A stretch of DNA of 64,000 bases from Peptoniphilus vaginalis (lineage in GTDB: Bacteria > Bacillota > Clostridia > Tissierellales > Peptoniphilaceae). How positions within the stretch are numbered: position 1 is the stretch's first letter; each line of letters begins with the position of its first letter. The stretch lies in the NCBI RefSeq assembly GCF_900176605.1, contig NZ_FXLP01000002.1, forward strand, positions 62,001-126,000. Direction: 5' to 3'. The notes under the pieces were generated by a model. That model worked only from the letters and a program-made list of their open reading frames with translations, did no database searches and was not told the DNA's origin. Position numbers and translations under genes: made by a program. Shown here piece after piece: positions 50,617 to 60,004 of the stretch.

Positions 50617-51832
50617 ACTTTTAGCACCGGCAGGTGATATAAATAAATTAAAAACTGCAGTGGAATATGGGGCCGATGCAGTGTATCTTGGAGGAGAAAG
50701 CTTTGGACTTAGAAAAGCTTCTAAGAACTTCTCAATGGATGATATTAAATGGGCAACGGGTTATTTACACGAGAGGGGAAAGAGGATTCACGTAACTCTT
50801 AACATAATTCCCCACAACCATGACATGGAAGGTGTAGAAGACTACATCAAGGAACTCTATGAAATTGGAGTTGACGCTCTTATAGTTGCTGACCCAGGTA
50901 TGTTTATGAAGGTAAAGGAAGTTGCGCCAGACTTTCCAATCCATATTTCAACTCAAGGATCAGTTACTAATGTGGAAACTGTAAAATTCTGGCAAAAACT
51001 TGGAGCAGAAAGAGTTGTAATGGCAAGAGAACTAAGTCTAAAGGAAGTTGCTGATATTATTAAAGAAGTTGGCGACTCCATTGAAGTTGAAACTTTTGCT
51101 CACGGTGCTATGTGTATGTCCTACTCAGGAAGGTGTCTTTTATCAAATTACATGACTGGAAGGGATGCTAACATGGGGGACTGTGCCCAACCTTGTAGGT
51201 ACAAGTACCATTTAGTCGAAGAAAAAAGGCCTGGAGAATACTTTCCAATAGAAGAACACGATGAGGGAACTTTTATTATGAATTCCAAGGACCTTTGTAT
51301 GATTGAACACATTGATGAAATGATTGAAGCTGGTATTGCAAGTCTAAAGATTGAAGGCCGTGTAAAAAGTGAATACTATCTTGCAACAGTAATTAGATCC
51401 TACAGGATGGCAATTGATGCCTACTATGCTGACCCAGAAAATTACAAGTACGACCCATCTTTATTAGAAGAAATTAAAAAGGTAAGTCACAGGGACTTCA
51501 CAACAGGTTTCTTCTTCGGACAAGCTAATGAAAATTCACAAGTGTATAAGGACAACTCCTACATCAGGGGTTACGACTTCGTGGGTATCGTCTTAGACTA
51601 CGATGAGGAAACAAATATAGCTACAATCGAACAGAGAAACAGGGTCTTTGTTGGAGAAGAGATTGAAATCTTTGGACCTGGTGTAAAGCATTTTGACTAC
51701 AAGATAGAAAAAATGTTAGATGATAAGGATAGAGAAATTGATGTTGCAAATAAGGCAAAGCAAATTTTTAAAATTAAAATCGATCAACCTATTAAAAAAG
51801 GATTTATTTTGAGGAGAGAAAATGAAGAATAA
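50603..51832 (+). CDS. U32 peptidase family tRNA hydroxylation protein (TrhP type)
   Basis: A 409-residue U32 protein. It starts [20 protein letters not shown], with [20 protein letters not shown] and [10 protein letters not shown], the cysteine-rich family signature, and [15 protein letters not shown]. TrhP proteins form 5-hydroxyuridine at tRNA U34, the substrate for TrmR next door. Bacillus has two (YrrN, YrrO); only one, of the longer kind, is here. It overlaps udk by 11 bases. Confidence 0.9.
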   Translation: MKKIELLAPAGDINKLKTAVEYGADAVYLGGESFGLRKASKNFSMDDIKWATGYLHERGKRIHVTLNIIPHNHDMEGVEDYIKELYEIGVDALIVADPGMFMKVKEVAPDFPIHISTQGSVTNVETVKFWQKLGAERVVMARELSLKEVADIIKEVGDSIEVETFAHGAMCMSYSGRCLLSNYMTGRDANMGDCAQPCRYKYHLVEEKRPGEYFPIEEHDEGTFIMNSKDLCMIEHIDEMIEAGIASLKIEGRVKSEYYLATVIRSYRMAIDAYYADPENYKYDPSLLEEIKKVSHRDFTTGFFFGQANENSQVYKDNSYIRGYDFVGIVLDYDEETNIATIEQRNRVFVGEEIEIFGPGVKHFDYKIEKMLDDKDREIDVANKAKQIFKIKIDQPIKKGFILRRENEE

Positions 51833-52439
51833 GGCCTGTATTATTGGAATATGTGGTGGAAGTGGTAGCGGTAAGAGTACTGTTACCAAAAAGCTAATTG
51901 ATTTAATTGGAAGGGACAAGGTATCTGTAATTGAACAGGACTCCTACTACAAGGACCAATCAAACTTGGTCTTTGAAGAAAGAGTTAAGACAAATTATGA
52001 CCATCCCCTTGCTTTTGATAATGACCTCTTATTTGAACATTTAGAAATGTTAAAGGATGGCAAGTCTATTGAGAAACCAATTTATGATTTTGCCCTTCAC
52101 AATAGAAAAAGAGAAAAGGAAATTGTTGAAGCAAAACCCATTATTATTCTTGAAGGAATTTTAATCTTTAATGAAGTTAATCTAATAGACATCATGGATA
52201 TAAAAGTTTTTGTTGATACTGATGCCGATGTGAGAATCATAAGAAGGATTAAAAGAGATATGCTTGAAAGAGGAAGGTCACTTGACTCAGTTATTGATCA
52301 GTACCTTTCAACAGTTAGACCATCACATCTCCAATTTGTTGAGCCATCAAAGAGGTATGCAGACTTAATCATCCCAGAAGGTGGCGAAAACGAAGTGGCC
52401 ATAGATATTTTGTATCAAAAAATTAAATCTTTGGTATAA
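51822..52439 (+). CDS. udk: uridine kinase
   Basis: A 205-residue uridine/cytidine kinase of nucleoside salvage. P-loop is [47 protein letters not shown] and [17 protein letters not shown] are the family motifs. It is coupled to the U32 gene by overlap. The L20-leader promoter begins seven bases after its stop. Confidence 0.95.
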   Translation: MKNKACIIGICGGSGSGKSTVTKKLIDLIGRDKVSVIEQDSYYKDQSNLVFEERVKTNYDHPLAFDNDLLFEHLEMLKDGKSIEKPIYDFALHNRKREKEIVEAKPIIILEGILIFNEVNLIDIMDIKVFVDTDADVRIIRRIKRDMLERGRSLDSVIDQYLSTVRPSHLQFVEPSKRYADLIIPEGGENEVAIDILYQKIKSLV

Positions 52440-52445
52440 AAGTGT

Positions 52446-52474
52446 TTGACAAGAGGTAACTCATGTGTTATCAT
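52446..52474 (+). promoter_or_regulatory. promoter of infC-rpmI-rplT
   Basis: TTGACA (52446) and TATCAT (52469), 17-base spacer. Confidence 0.85.
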
Positions 52475-52479
52475 TGTCT

Positions 52480-52592
52480 TTGTTATTAAAGAAGAAGTCC
52501 GCTTCTCACCTAATGGCTCAGTCATTTAGGTTATTTGAAAATTTCGATGAATTTGCGGGCATCTTTTTAGGTGTCCGCTTTTTTAATTTACG
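52480..52592 (+). ncRNA. L20-type leader with terminator ahead of infC
   Basis: A leader of about 110 bases that ends in a GCGGGCA/TGTCCGC hairpin plus T run (52555-52585). AAGTCCGCTT upstream could pair with the 5' arm of the terminator. Placement before infC-rpmI-rplT matches the ribosomal protein L20 autoregulatory leader of Firmicutes. Confidence 0.72.
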
Positions 52593-52605
52593 GAGGTGCT
52601 TAGAA

Positions 52606-53133
52606 ATTAAAGAACTTCAAATCAATGAAGAGATAAGAGAAAAAGAAGTCAGATTAGTAGATGATGAGGGAAATCAACTTGGTGTTGTGCCCAAAAATCA
52701 AGCCATCGACTTGGCTATATCTAAAAAACTTGACCTAGTGAATGTTGCGCCAAACGCAAAACCACCAGTATGTCGTATAATGGACTATGGTAAATACAGA
52801 TACGAGCAAGAGAAAAAAGAAAAAGAAGCTAGAAAAAAGCAAAAAGTTATCAATGTTAAGGAACTAAGATTTAGTCCGAACATTGAAGATCATGACTTAA
52901 ATACTAAAGCCAATAGAGCTATTGATTTCTTAAAAAACGGTGATAGAGTTAAGCTTTCAGTTAGATTTAGAGGTAGAGAGATGGGTCATACTGATCTTGG
53001 TAGAGAAGTTCTCGACAAGTTTTATGATTTAATTTCTGAGTATGGAGTTGTGGACAAAAAACCTAAAATGGAAGGAAGAAGTTTAGTTATGTTCCTTTCA
53101 GAAAGAAAAGACAGCGATAAGTCTGATAAATAA
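52606..53133 (+). CDS. infC: translation initiation factor IF-3, AUU start
   Basis: IF-3 of 175 residues. The conserved N-terminus [19 protein letters not shown] follows directly on an ATT codon at 52606, which has GGAGGTG seven bases upstream. No ATG, GTG or TTG is suitably placed; in-frame upstream codons run through the leader and its terminator. AUU starts are a known feature of infC that lets IF-3 limit its own synthesis. The core includes [19 protein letters not shown]. It is first of infC-rpmI-rplT. Confidence 0.93.
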   Translation: MKELQINEEIREKEVRLVDDEGNQLGVVPKNQAIDLAISKKLDLVNVAPNAKPPVCRIMDYGKYRYEQEKKEKEARKKQKVINVKELRFSPNIEDHDLNTKANRAIDFLKNGDRVKLSVRFRGREMGHTDLGREVLDKFYDLISEYGVVDKKPKMEGRSLVMFLSERKDSDKSDK

Positions 53134-53144
53134 GGAGGATTTTT

Positions 53145-53336
53145 ATGGCAAAGATGAAAACTCACAGAGCTTCCGCGAAGAGGTTTAAGAGAACAGGTTC
53201 TGGAAAGCTTAAGAGATTTTACGCTTTTAAAGGACATTTAACAGGTAAGAAAACTGCTAAGAGACTAAGAAAACTTAGAAAAAGCAGTACGGTTTCTAAA
53301 GGTGATCAAAGAAGAATTGATCACATGATCCCTTAA
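53145..53336 (+). CDS. rpmI: 50S ribosomal protein L35
   Basis: A 63-residue, Lys/Arg-rich L35 starting [20 protein letters not shown], between infC and rplT with AAGGAGG before the ATG. Confidence 0.97.
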   Translation: MAKMKTHRASAKRFKRTGSGKLKRFYAFKGHLTGKKTAKRLRKLRKSSTVSKGDQRRIDHMIP

Positions 53337-53348
53337 TAGGAGGTAAAA

Positions 53349-53699
53349 ATGGCTAGAGTAAAAAGAGGCGTTAACGCTAAAAAAAGACATAAGAATATAC
53401 TAAAGCAATCCAAGGGATATTTTGGTGCTAAATCAAAATTATTTAGAACTGCTAACCAAGCTGTTATGAAATCTCTTAACTATGCTTATATTGGTAGAAA
53501 ACAAAGAAAAAGAGATTTTAGAAAACTTTGGATTACAAGAATTAATGCAGCTGCAAGAATTAATGGCATGAGCTATTCAAAATTCATTAGCGGTCTTAAG
53601 AAGGCAAACATCACTATTAATAGAAAGATGCTTTCTGAAATGGCAATTAATGATCCAGCTGGTTTTGCAAAGCTAGTTGAAATTGCAAAAGAACAATAA
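53349..53699 (+). CDS. rplT: 50S ribosomal protein L20
   Basis: A 116-residue L20 starting [20 protein letters not shown]. It binds 23S rRNA early in 50S assembly and, in Firmicutes, represses its operon through the leader seen upstream of infC. TAGGAGG precedes the ATG. Confidence 0.97.
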   Translation: MARVKRGVNAKKRHKNILKQSKGYFGAKSKLFRTANQAVMKSLNYAYIGRKQRKRDFRKLWITRINAAARINGMSYSKFISGLKKANITINRKMLSEMAINDPAGFAKLVEIAKEQ

Positions 53700-53705
53700 A
53701 TTATT

Positions 53706-53728
53706 GCTCCCAATTGGGAGCTTTTTTT
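53706..53728 (+). terminator. terminator of infC-rpmI-rplT
   Basis: Perfect GCTCCCAA/TTGGGAGC stem followed by seven T. Confidence 0.9.
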
Positions 53729-53767
53729 GTATAATGAGTTTGAAAAAATTTATTTAATGAGGAAATT

Positions 53768-55096
53768 ATGATTAGAAAATTAAAAAAGAATCCCCCCCTA
53801 ATGGTCTGCCTTTCTTTTTTTGGTTTGATCCTATTTGGGGCAATTTTATTAAACCTTCCTCTTGCATCGGCAAATGGTAGATCCATTGGCTTTTTAAATG
53901 CCCTCTTCACATCAACTTCTGCTTCATGTGTAACAGGACTCATTGTTGCCAACACAGCAACCCAGTGGACAGTTTTTGGAAAACTTATAATCATAACTTT
54001 AATACAAATTGGCGGTTTGGGAACCATGGTCTTCTTGTCCCTAATAGCTCTTGTTTTAAATAAAAAAATTGGGATTACAGAGAGAAGAATTATAAAGGAA
54101 CAAACTAATGCTGATACTAGCAAGGGGATTATTAGACTTGTAATCTATATCATCAAGTTTAGTTTGAGTGTGGAATTTATTGGTGCAATTTTACTTGCAA
54201 CAAGATTCATTCCTGACTTCGGCTTGAAAAGAGGAATTTTATTTTCTCTCTTCCACGCAGTCTCAGCCTTTTGTAACGCAGGCTTTGATATTATAGGCAA
54301 TTCCCTTGTGGATTATGTAGACAACATAACTGTTAATCTTGTTGTAGCCTTTCTAATAATTTTTGGTGGGCTTGGCTTTACAGTTTATCTCGACATTTAT
54401 AAGAAGAGAAGGTTTAGGAACTTGACCCTTCACTCCAAGGTTGTTATATCAATTACAAGCATCCTCCTTCTAGTTGGAAGTCTTGCCTACTTCATACTTG
54501 AACACAAGAGTGGGGCAATGGAAGGCTTGACCTTAAAGGGAAAAGTTTTGGCATCCTTCTTTATGTCTGCATCTGCAAGAACTGCTGGATTTAATTCCAT
54601 AGACATTGGTGAGATGCAAGAAGGTTCTGTAATTGTAACAATTATTCTTATGTTTATAGGTGCATCACCAGCATCAACTGGTGGTGGTATTAAAACTACA
54701 ACTTTTGGTGCCTTGCTCTTTGCGACAATTTCTGTCCTAAGGGGAAATGATGAAACAGAAATTTTTCACAAGTCAATTTCGCGTGACACCATCTTAAAGA
54801 GTCTTTGCATTGTTTCACTGGGCTCTGTCTTGGTGATTTTTTCATCACTTTGGATAACAATTATTGAAGATGGAAAATTCTTGTACCTAGACATACTTTA
54901 TGAAATTGTATCAGCTATTGGTACAGTGGGAGTGACTAGAGGAATCACTCCAAACCTAAGTCCTCTTTCGAAGCTTATCTTAATAGTTTTGATGTATATA
55001 GGTAGAGTTGGAGCAGCCACTCTTGGCATAAGTATTTTAAATAGAAAAAATAAAAAGCACACAAGATATTCTTATGGAAAAATTATAGTGGGGTAA
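53768..55096 (+). CDS. ktrB: K+ transporter membrane subunit, KtrB/TrkH family
   Basis: A 442-residue channel-like K+ uptake protein. Four selectivity-filter repeats are visible: STSASCVTGL, AVSAFCNAGFD, ASARTAGFNSID and GTVGVTRGITP; the loop GASPASTGGGIKTTTF lies just after the third. ATGAGGAAATT precedes the ATG. The RCK subunit gene follows three bases later, so the two form a Ktr system, probably Na+- or H+-linked. Confidence 0.93.
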   Translation: MIRKLKKNPPLMVCLSFFGLILFGAILLNLPLASANGRSIGFLNALFTSTSASCVTGLIVANTATQWTVFGKLIIITLIQIGGLGTMVFLSLIALVLNKKIGITERRIIKEQTNADTSKGIIRLVIYIIKFSLSVEFIGAILLATRFIPDFGLKRGILFSLFHAVSAFCNAGFDIIGNSLVDYVDNITVNLVVAFLIIFGGLGFTVYLDIYKKRRFRNLTLHSKVVISITSILLLVGSLAYFILEHKSGAMEGLTLKGKVLASFFMSASARTAGFNSIDIGEMQEGSVIVTIILMFIGASPASTGGGIKTTTFGALLFATISVLRGNDETEIFHKSISRDTILKSLCIVSLGSVLVIFSSLWITIIEDGKFLYLDILYEIVSAIGTVGVTRGITPNLSPLSKLILIVLMYIGRVGAATLGISILNRKNKKHTRYSYGKIIVG

Positions 55097-55099
55097 ATT

Positions 55100-55750
55100 A
55101 TGAAGACATTTATTGTATTTGGCTGTGGTAGATTCGGGTCTACTGTGGCCACTAGATTATATGATTTGAAAAACGACGTTGTAGTTGTTGACTCAGACCA
55201 TGAAAAAATTGATTTGATTAACGACAATGTTACTGAAGCAGTTGTTTGTGATCTTGAAGATGAAAAGGCAGTGGGCGAACTTGCCCTAAATAATTATGAC
55301 GTGGCAATAGTTGCCATTGGTGAAAGCCTTGAGCCAGCAATTATGGCAGTCCTTGCATCAAAGGAAGCTGGAATAAAAAAAGTTATCGCCAAGGCAACGT
55401 CTGATAAGTTTGGAAAAATTTTATTAAAGTGTGGAGCTGATAAGATAATCTTTCCTGAAAGAGATATTGGCTACAGACTTGCAAATAATCTTTCCAATGA
55501 CAACTTGCTTGACTCAGATGAAATCTCAAAAGGCTACAGCTTTTATGATTTCAAAGCGCCACCTAAGATGAATGGAAAGGGACTTACTGAGCTTGGTCTT
55601 AGAGAAGATTACAACTTCAACATCTTAATGGTCAAGAGGAATGGAGAAAATTATGTAAATCCAAGTTCTAATTTTAAGATTAAAGAAGAGGACATATTGA
55701 CAGTTGTGGGTTCAGACAAGGACATTAAAAGATTTATAGCAGAAAACTAA
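55100..55750 (+). CDS. ktrA: K+ transport regulatory subunit, KtrA/TrkA family
   Basis: A 216-residue RCK protein. It begins KTFIVFGCGRFGSTVATRLY (Rossmann nucleotide site) with VVDSDHEKI, and has a C-terminal RCK_C domain around 140-216. It gates KtrB in response to nucleotides (ATP/ADP or c-di-AMP in relatives). It follows ktrB directly, and a terminator lies downstream. Confidence 0.93.
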   Translation: MKTFIVFGCGRFGSTVATRLYDLKNDVVVVDSDHEKIDLINDNVTEAVVCDLEDEKAVGELALNNYDVAIVAIGESLEPAIMAVLASKEAGIKKVIAKATSDKFGKILLKCGADKIIFPERDIGYRLANNLSNDNLLDSDEISKGYSFYDFKAPPKMNGKGLTELGLREDYNFNILMVKRNGENYVNPSSNFKIKEEDILTVVGSDKDIKRFIAEN

Positions 55751-55776
55751 AAATTCATAAATGAAAACTATGAGAA

Positions 55777-55814
55777 AAGGACTAAGTCGCATAAGATCTA
55801 GTCCTTATTTTTTT
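55777..55814 (+). terminator. terminator of ktrBA
   Basis: Stem AAGGACTA/TAGTCCTT followed by ATTTTTTT. The rest of the 389-base gap to the DUF3048 gene holds only AT-rich DNA and that gene's promoter. Confidence 0.85.
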
Positions 55815-56065
55815 ATAAACTTTTATATAAATTTTTTTAAGACAAATTCATATAGAAGGATTAACACAGCTATGAGGTTAAATATAAAAGAAATTTTTTT
55901 TCTAAGTTTTTCATTTTTAATTATCTTTGTGTACTCAGTTAAAAGATATCCAATCAGAGCAGTAAAATAGATAATTATTTCGAGATATTTATTCATAGAA
56001 CCACCGCCTGTTTAAATTTTATCATAAAAGCTTTTAAGAAGTAAAAATTTATAACAATCCTCTTG

Positions 56066-56094
56066 TTTACATATTTATATTTATAAACTAAAAT
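56066..56094 (+). promoter_or_regulatory. promoter of the DUF3048 gene
   Basis: TTTACA (56066) and TAAAAT (56089) with a 17-base spacer. Confidence 0.7.
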
Positions 56095-56139
56095 TAAGTT
56101 AATACATAAAAGAAATAGAATTAGAAAAGAGGAGAGAAA

Positions 56140-57234
56140 ATGAAAAAATTTAAACAACTTTTACTTGTGGGCTTAGCAGCCACGACTTTGGTTGCCTGTG
56201 GCAAGAAAGCAGAAAATAAAAATCAAGCAGTAGAAGTTAAAGAGCCAGAAAAGATAGTTTACTACACACCACTTACTCATGAAGAGAGAGACAACGAAGA
56301 ACAAGCCAAGAAAAAAATCTTTGCAGTTATGCTTGATAACCATGACGATGCAAGACCTCAAGCACAAATCTCAAAGGCCGACATAATTTACGAGTACAGG
56401 GTTGAAGGGGAATACACAAGATACATGGCACTCTTCCAAAGTAACTTCCCAGAAAATGTGGGACCAGTTCGTTCTGCAAGACCTTACTTTGTTCAAACTG
56501 CCAAGGAATACAATGCAATTTATGCCCACTGGGGTGGTTCAGTTGCAGGACTTGAAGAAGTTAAAAAGAGAAATGTTGTGGACCTTGACGGGATTGCCCT
56601 TGAAGGTCTTGTCTTCCACAGAAATAAAAATGTTGGCAAAAGGGCTCCTCACAATGGATATATTTCCCTTCCGGAACTTGAAAACTATCTAGTTGAAAAG
56701 GGAGTTGACGTAAATGATAACGCAGCATCCCTTAACTTCTACGATAAGGAAGCAAATATAGAAGGCCTTGATGTAAAAGAAATTACTTTAAACTTCAACA
56801 ATAGGTATAAGACAAAGTTTATCTTTGACGAAGCCACTGGGAAGTATAAATACATTCGCCAAGATCAACCAGTAATTGATGAGGCAACAGGTCAAGAGTT
56901 TGATACAGATAATTTAGTTGTCCTCTTCCAAAAGGGAGTAGTTGCTGGGCCTAAGGGAACTTTAAAAATGGCAAACATAGGAAGTGGTACAGGACTTCTT
57001 CTTCAAAAGGGAAAACTTGCACCAATAACTTGGGAAAAGGAAAACGAAGATGCAAGGACAATCTTAAAATATCCTGATGAAACTGAAGTAAAATTCTGCC
57101 CAGGCAGAACTTTCTTCTCCATAGTTGATGAAGAAAAGGATGCAGTCTACCAAGTTCCAGAAACTGAAAGCCAAGCAGGGGAAGGAAACGCTACAGGAAA
57201 CCATGACCCAGCAAAAGTTGATAGCCAAAAATAA
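56140..57234 (+). CDS. DUF3048 lipoprotein (YerB-like)
   Basis: A 364-residue lipoprotein (lipobox LVAC at about residues 17-20). Motifs of the family are FAVMLDNHDDARPQAQISKA, IIYEYRVEGEYTRYMALF, NVGPVRSARPYFVQTAKEYN and HWGGSVAGLEEV. The YerB family is surface-exposed and of uncertain function; YerB of Bacillus is a putative lipoprotein near pcrA. It has its own promoter, and the last ~20 residues are polar and low in complexity. Confidence 0.9.
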   Translation: MKKFKQLLLVGLAATTLVACGKKAENKNQAVEVKEPEKIVYYTPLTHEERDNEEQAKKKIFAVMLDNHDDARPQAQISKADIIYEYRVEGEYTRYMALFQSNFPENVGPVRSARPYFVQTAKEYNAIYAHWGGSVAGLEEVKKRNVVDLDGIALEGLVFHRNKNVGKRAPHNGYISLPELENYLVEKGVDVNDNAASLNFYDKEANIEGLDVKEITLNFNNRYKTKFIFDEATGKYKYIRQDQPVIDEATGQEFDTDNLVVLFQKGVVAGPKGTLKMANIGSGTGLLLQKGKLAPITWEKENEDARTILKYPDETEVKFCPGRTFFSIVDEEKDAVYQVPETESQAGEGNATGNHDPAKVDSQK

Positions 57235-57280
57235 AATTAAAAAAAAATATTTTGGGTAATTAAGATTTAGAGGTGATTTT

Positions 57281-57781
57281 ATGATTAACATGGCAAAAAT
57301 CGACTATGTAATAAATACAACTGGAGCCTCCTATGACATTGTAAGGAAGGCACTTTTAGATAGCGACGGCGACGTTGATGTGGCAATCTCTTACATCAGA
57401 GAAGGCAAGTACGATATCAACATTGAACCTTCAAGGGTTTATGAAAGTGAGGAAGAAAAGGATTCTGACTCTCATAAAGAAAAGAAGTCTAGCAAGGACT
57501 ATGTTGATGATGTAATAAACTATCTTGATGAAATCCTTGAAGCAGTAAAGGAAATCTGGAGAAAGGGAAATGCCAGCAGGTTATTGGTGGAAAATAAGGG
57601 CAAAACTGTCCTATCACTTTCATTGACAACATCTGCTATTGGTATGCTATTGGCCCTTCCAGCATCACTACTTGGTCTTTCTGCAGCCTACATCTATGAC
57701 TACTCCTTCAAAATAATCATGGACAATGGAGAAGTAATTGACGTTAAGGAATATCTAAAGGACAAGAGCAAATTTTTATAA
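57281..57781 (+). CDS. UBA-like/DUF4342 membrane-associated protein
   Basis: A 166-residue protein. The first ~45 residues, INMAKIDYVINTTGASYDIV then RKALLDSDGDVDVAISYI, resemble a UBA/TS-N helical domain. A charged linker leads to a DUF4342-like part (VDDVINYLDEILEAVKEIWR) with one hydrophobic segment, TSAIGMLLALPASLLGLSAA. GAGGTGA precedes the ATG. The function is unknown; its partners may be found through the UBA-like domain. Confidence 0.78.
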   Translation: MINMAKIDYVINTTGASYDIVRKALLDSDGDVDVAISYIREGKYDINIEPSRVYESEEEKDSDSHKEKKSSKDYVDDVINYLDEILEAVKEIWRKGNASRLLVENKGKTVLSLSLTTSAIGMLLALPASLLGLSAAYIYDYSFKIIMDNGEVIDVKEYLKDKSKFL

Positions 57782-57796
57782 AATTTATTAAAGTTA

Positions 57797-57819
57797 AGAG
57801 CCCTTCGGGGCTTTTTTTC
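57797..57819 (+). terminator. terminator after the DUF4342 gene
   Basis: GAGCCC-TTC-GGGGCT stem with T run. Confidence 0.85.
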
Positions 57820-57838
57820 TTTAAAAATGAGGGGAAAA

Positions 57839-58585
57839 ATGATAATTACAAGTAAAAATAACAATACATACAAATTTTTAAAGGGGCTTTTGGAGAAAAA
57901 GCACAGGCAGGAGAATAAACTCTTTATGGTGGAGAAGCCTGTGGTTATTGAAGAGGCTGAGGGGATTAAAATTCACTACCTTGCCCTTAGTGAGTCTGCA
58001 TACAGGTCAAATAAATTTGAAAAAATTGTAAAAAATGTAGATCAAGATAAACTCTTTGTCTTTTCCGACAATATTTTCAAAAATCTTTGTGATGCTGTCA
58101 CATCTCCTGGCATCATAGCCTACTACTCTTACCTTCACAGGGACTTTGACAGGACTTCTGGCAAATTTTTGTATCTTGACGACATAAGGGAGCCAGGCAA
58201 TCTTGGAGGAATAATTCGTTCAGCCGATGCCCTGGGACTTGACGGTCTTATAATTTCTCCTGAGTCCTGCGACCTTTACAATCCTAAGACTGTAAGGTCT
58301 TCTATGTCCTCCATCTTTAGGTTGCCAATTTACTTTATGGCTCGAGAAGACTTAGTGGGCTTAGACTTTAATATTCTTGCAACTTCATTAGAAAATTCAA
58401 CTTCAACGAGGGATTATGACTTCAAGGACAAGGACATAGTTGTAATAGGAAACGAAGCTAAGGGAGTTTCGGACTTTTTAATGTCCCATGCAAGGGGATT
58501 TTTAAATATTCCAATTTCTGACAAGGTTGACTCCCTTAATGCCAATGTGGCAGCATCAATTATAATTTACGAGATGATGGAATGA
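57839..58585 (+). CDS. SpoU/TrmH family RNA 2'-O-methyltransferase
   Basis: A 248-residue SPOUT methyltransferase. ATG 57839 is preferred (GAGGGG upstream) over 57827. It has the N-terminal substrate-binding domain and all three knot motifs: EPGNLGGIIRSADALGLDGL, VVIGNEAKGVSDF and IPISDKVDSLNANVAASIII. The target, probably 23S rRNA or tRNA ribose, cannot be stated. It overlaps the next gene by four bases. Confidence 0.92.
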   Translation: MIITSKNNNTYKFLKGLLEKKHRQENKLFMVEKPVVIEEAEGIKIHYLALSESAYRSNKFEKIVKNVDQDKLFVFSDNIFKNLCDAVTSPGIIAYYSYLHRDFDRTSGKFLYLDDIREPGNLGGIIRSADALGLDGLIISPESCDLYNPKTVRSSMSSIFRLPIYFMAREDLVGLDFNILATSLENSTSTRDYDFKDKDIVVIGNEAKGVSDFLMSHARGFLNIPISDKVDSLNANVAASIIIYEMME

Positions 58586-59271
58586 CCTATGTATTAGTGG
58601 CAGAAAACTTTCCAGAAGAGTCTGCCGAAAAATTAAAAAAATATGGACAAGTGGTGAGGACCAAGGCGAATAAAAATGTATTAGAAGGACTAGACACCCA
58701 CCCAGACATTTTGGTACATCCTCTTCCAAGTGGAGATTTAATTGTGGACAGGGATAATTTTGACTATTATAAAGAGATCTTCAAAGACAAAAAAATTCTT
58801 CCATCACATTCATCTTTATCTGCAAAGTATCCAGGGGACATCCATCTTAATGCCTTTGCATTTAAGAATATTTTCATCCACAACTTAAAGCATACTGATG
58901 AAGTCATCCTAGATTATTATAAAAATGAAGGATTTGACCTTGTAAACATCAAGCAAGGCTATGGCAAGTGCTCCTGCCTTGTGACTCAGGACTTTGTCAT
59001 CACAAGTGACGGAGGAATCTACGAGACCCTAAAGGACTTGATCCACATTTATAAGATAGACCAGGGGCAAATTAAACTTCAAAACTTCAACTACGGTTTT
59101 ATTGGCGGTGCTACTGGAGTCTTGGGCAAAAAAATATTCTTCACAGGAGACCTTTCTCATCACTCCTCCCATGAAGAAATTCTAAAAATTATTAATAAAT
59201 ATGATTATGAAATTGAAATTTTGTCCAAAGACCCAATAGAAGACTATGGCACAATATTTTTTATAAAATAA
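58582..59271 (+). CDS. DUF6873-like protein (possible GME fold)
   Basis: A 229-residue soluble protein translated with the methyltransferase by a four-base overlap. Segments IKQGYGKCSCLVTQDFVITS, NFNYGFIGGATGVLGKKIFF and GDLSHHSSHEEILKII resemble a family annotated as GME-fold (guanidine-modifying-like), DUF6873. The Cys pair in KCSC and the GDLSHHSSH histidines are possible active-site residues. The call is from memory of the family, and the function is unknown. Confidence 0.65.
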   Translation: MTYVLVAENFPEESAEKLKKYGQVVRTKANKNVLEGLDTHPDILVHPLPSGDLIVDRDNFDYYKEIFKDKKILPSHSSLSAKYPGDIHLNAFAFKNIFIHNLKHTDEVILDYYKNEGFDLVNIKQGYGKCSCLVTQDFVITSDGGIYETLKDLIHIYKIDQGQIKLQNFNYGFIGGATGVLGKKIFFTGDLSHHSSHEEILKIINKYDYEIEILSKDPIEDYGTIFFIK

Positions 59272-59276
59272 TTTAA

Positions 59277-59299
59277 ACTCCTATTAGGGAGTTTTTTTC
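59277..59299. terminator. bidirectional terminator
   Basis: AAACTCC/GGGAGTTT stem followed by T; it overlaps the end of the converging reverse-strand gene. Confidence 0.8.
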
Positions 59300-59622
59300 T
59301 TGCCCTCTAATAAGTAAAGGGACAAGAACAAGCCAAGGACAAAAAATATAATGGAAGTGAAGGAGTAGTCCACGACTTTGAAAAAATAAATAATAAAAAA
59401 GTTATTGTAGAGGATTGGGATAAGGAAGACATAGAAAAAATAAAAACTTTTATTTTTATAAATTAAGGGTAAAGAAATCAAAAGTGGCAAAACAAAGGAG
59501 CTAAGACCATAAGAATTTATAAAGGCAAAGAATCCATAAAAACTATCTTCTAAGACAGGTAAAATAGGAACAGATCCCAAAATAATAAGAATAATAATAA
59601 AATATTTTAACTTTTCCTTCAT
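59284..59622 (-). CDS. small hypothetical membrane protein
   Basis: A 112-residue protein with about four hydrophobic segments, short charged ends and a Lys-rich tail. ATG 59622 is preferred to TTG 59634 because GGAGG lies five bases before it. It converges on the DUF6873-like gene. No recognised family. It may be a simple four-helix membrane protein of the cell envelope. Confidence 0.65.
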   Translation of the reverse strand: MKEKLKYFIIILIILGSVPILPVLEDSFYGFFAFINSYGLSSFVLPLLISLPLIYKNKSFYFFYVFLIPILYNNFFIIYFFKVVDYSFTSIIFFVLGLFLSLYLLEGKKKTP

Positions 59623-59743
59623 AAGTTCCTCCAAAAATAAGATTTATTAAATTATATCAAAAAAAGGAAATTCTTGTTTTAAAAATTTTAGCCTGGGTAA
59701 TATATAGGGGCGAGAGAAATGATATATTCTTTCAGAATTATTC

Positions 59744-59772
59744 TTGAACATATAAGACCTTTGTGTTATTAT
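59744..59772 (+). promoter_or_regulatory. promoter of the thrS T-box
   Basis: TTGAAC (59744) and TATTAT (59767) with a 17-base spacer. Confidence 0.75.
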
Positions 59773-59784
59773 AGAAACAATTTT

Positions 59785-59980
59785 AAAAGAGACTTTGATA
59801 AGAAGAGTAGGATTTATAAAATTCTCAGAGAGGAAATGGTTGGTGTAAATTTCCAATTTTATATTTTTGAAAACTATCTTGGAGTCCCATAGCAAACTAT
59901 GGCGTCAGGACGCGTTAAGTCCCTAGAGTTTAATTAAGGTGGAACCACGGTCATCGTCCTTTGGGATGGTGGCTTTTTTT
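59785..59980 (+). ncRNA. T-box riboswitch of thrS, specifier ACU (Thr)
   Basis: Stem I is supported by TATAAAATT/AATTTTATA and GACT/AGTC pairings, with CAGAGAG and the GGTTGGTG loop. The specifier loop reads ACT-A-TCTT, giving ACT at 59873-59875. The T-box motif AAGGTGGAACCACGG (59936-59950) has a UGGA bulge, which pairs with UCCA, the end of tRNA-Thr carrying discriminator U. A competing terminator hairpin with T run ends near 59980. Confidence 0.92.
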
Positions 59981-60004
59981 ATTATTAATTTTTAGGAGGA
60001 TAAA

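Noticed and set aside
52465-52605. Extended N-terminus for IF-3
   Set aside because: The region contains the leader and its terminator; the conserved IF-3 sequence starts at the AUU codon.
55761-55970. 69-codon ORF after ktrA
   Set aside because: It spans the ktrBA terminator hairpin and T run, has no ribosome site and shows no protein-like pattern.
59647-59895. 82-codon reverse-strand ORF before thrS
   Set aside because: It lies antisense to the thrS promoter and T-box and has no ribosome site; the leader explains the sequence.
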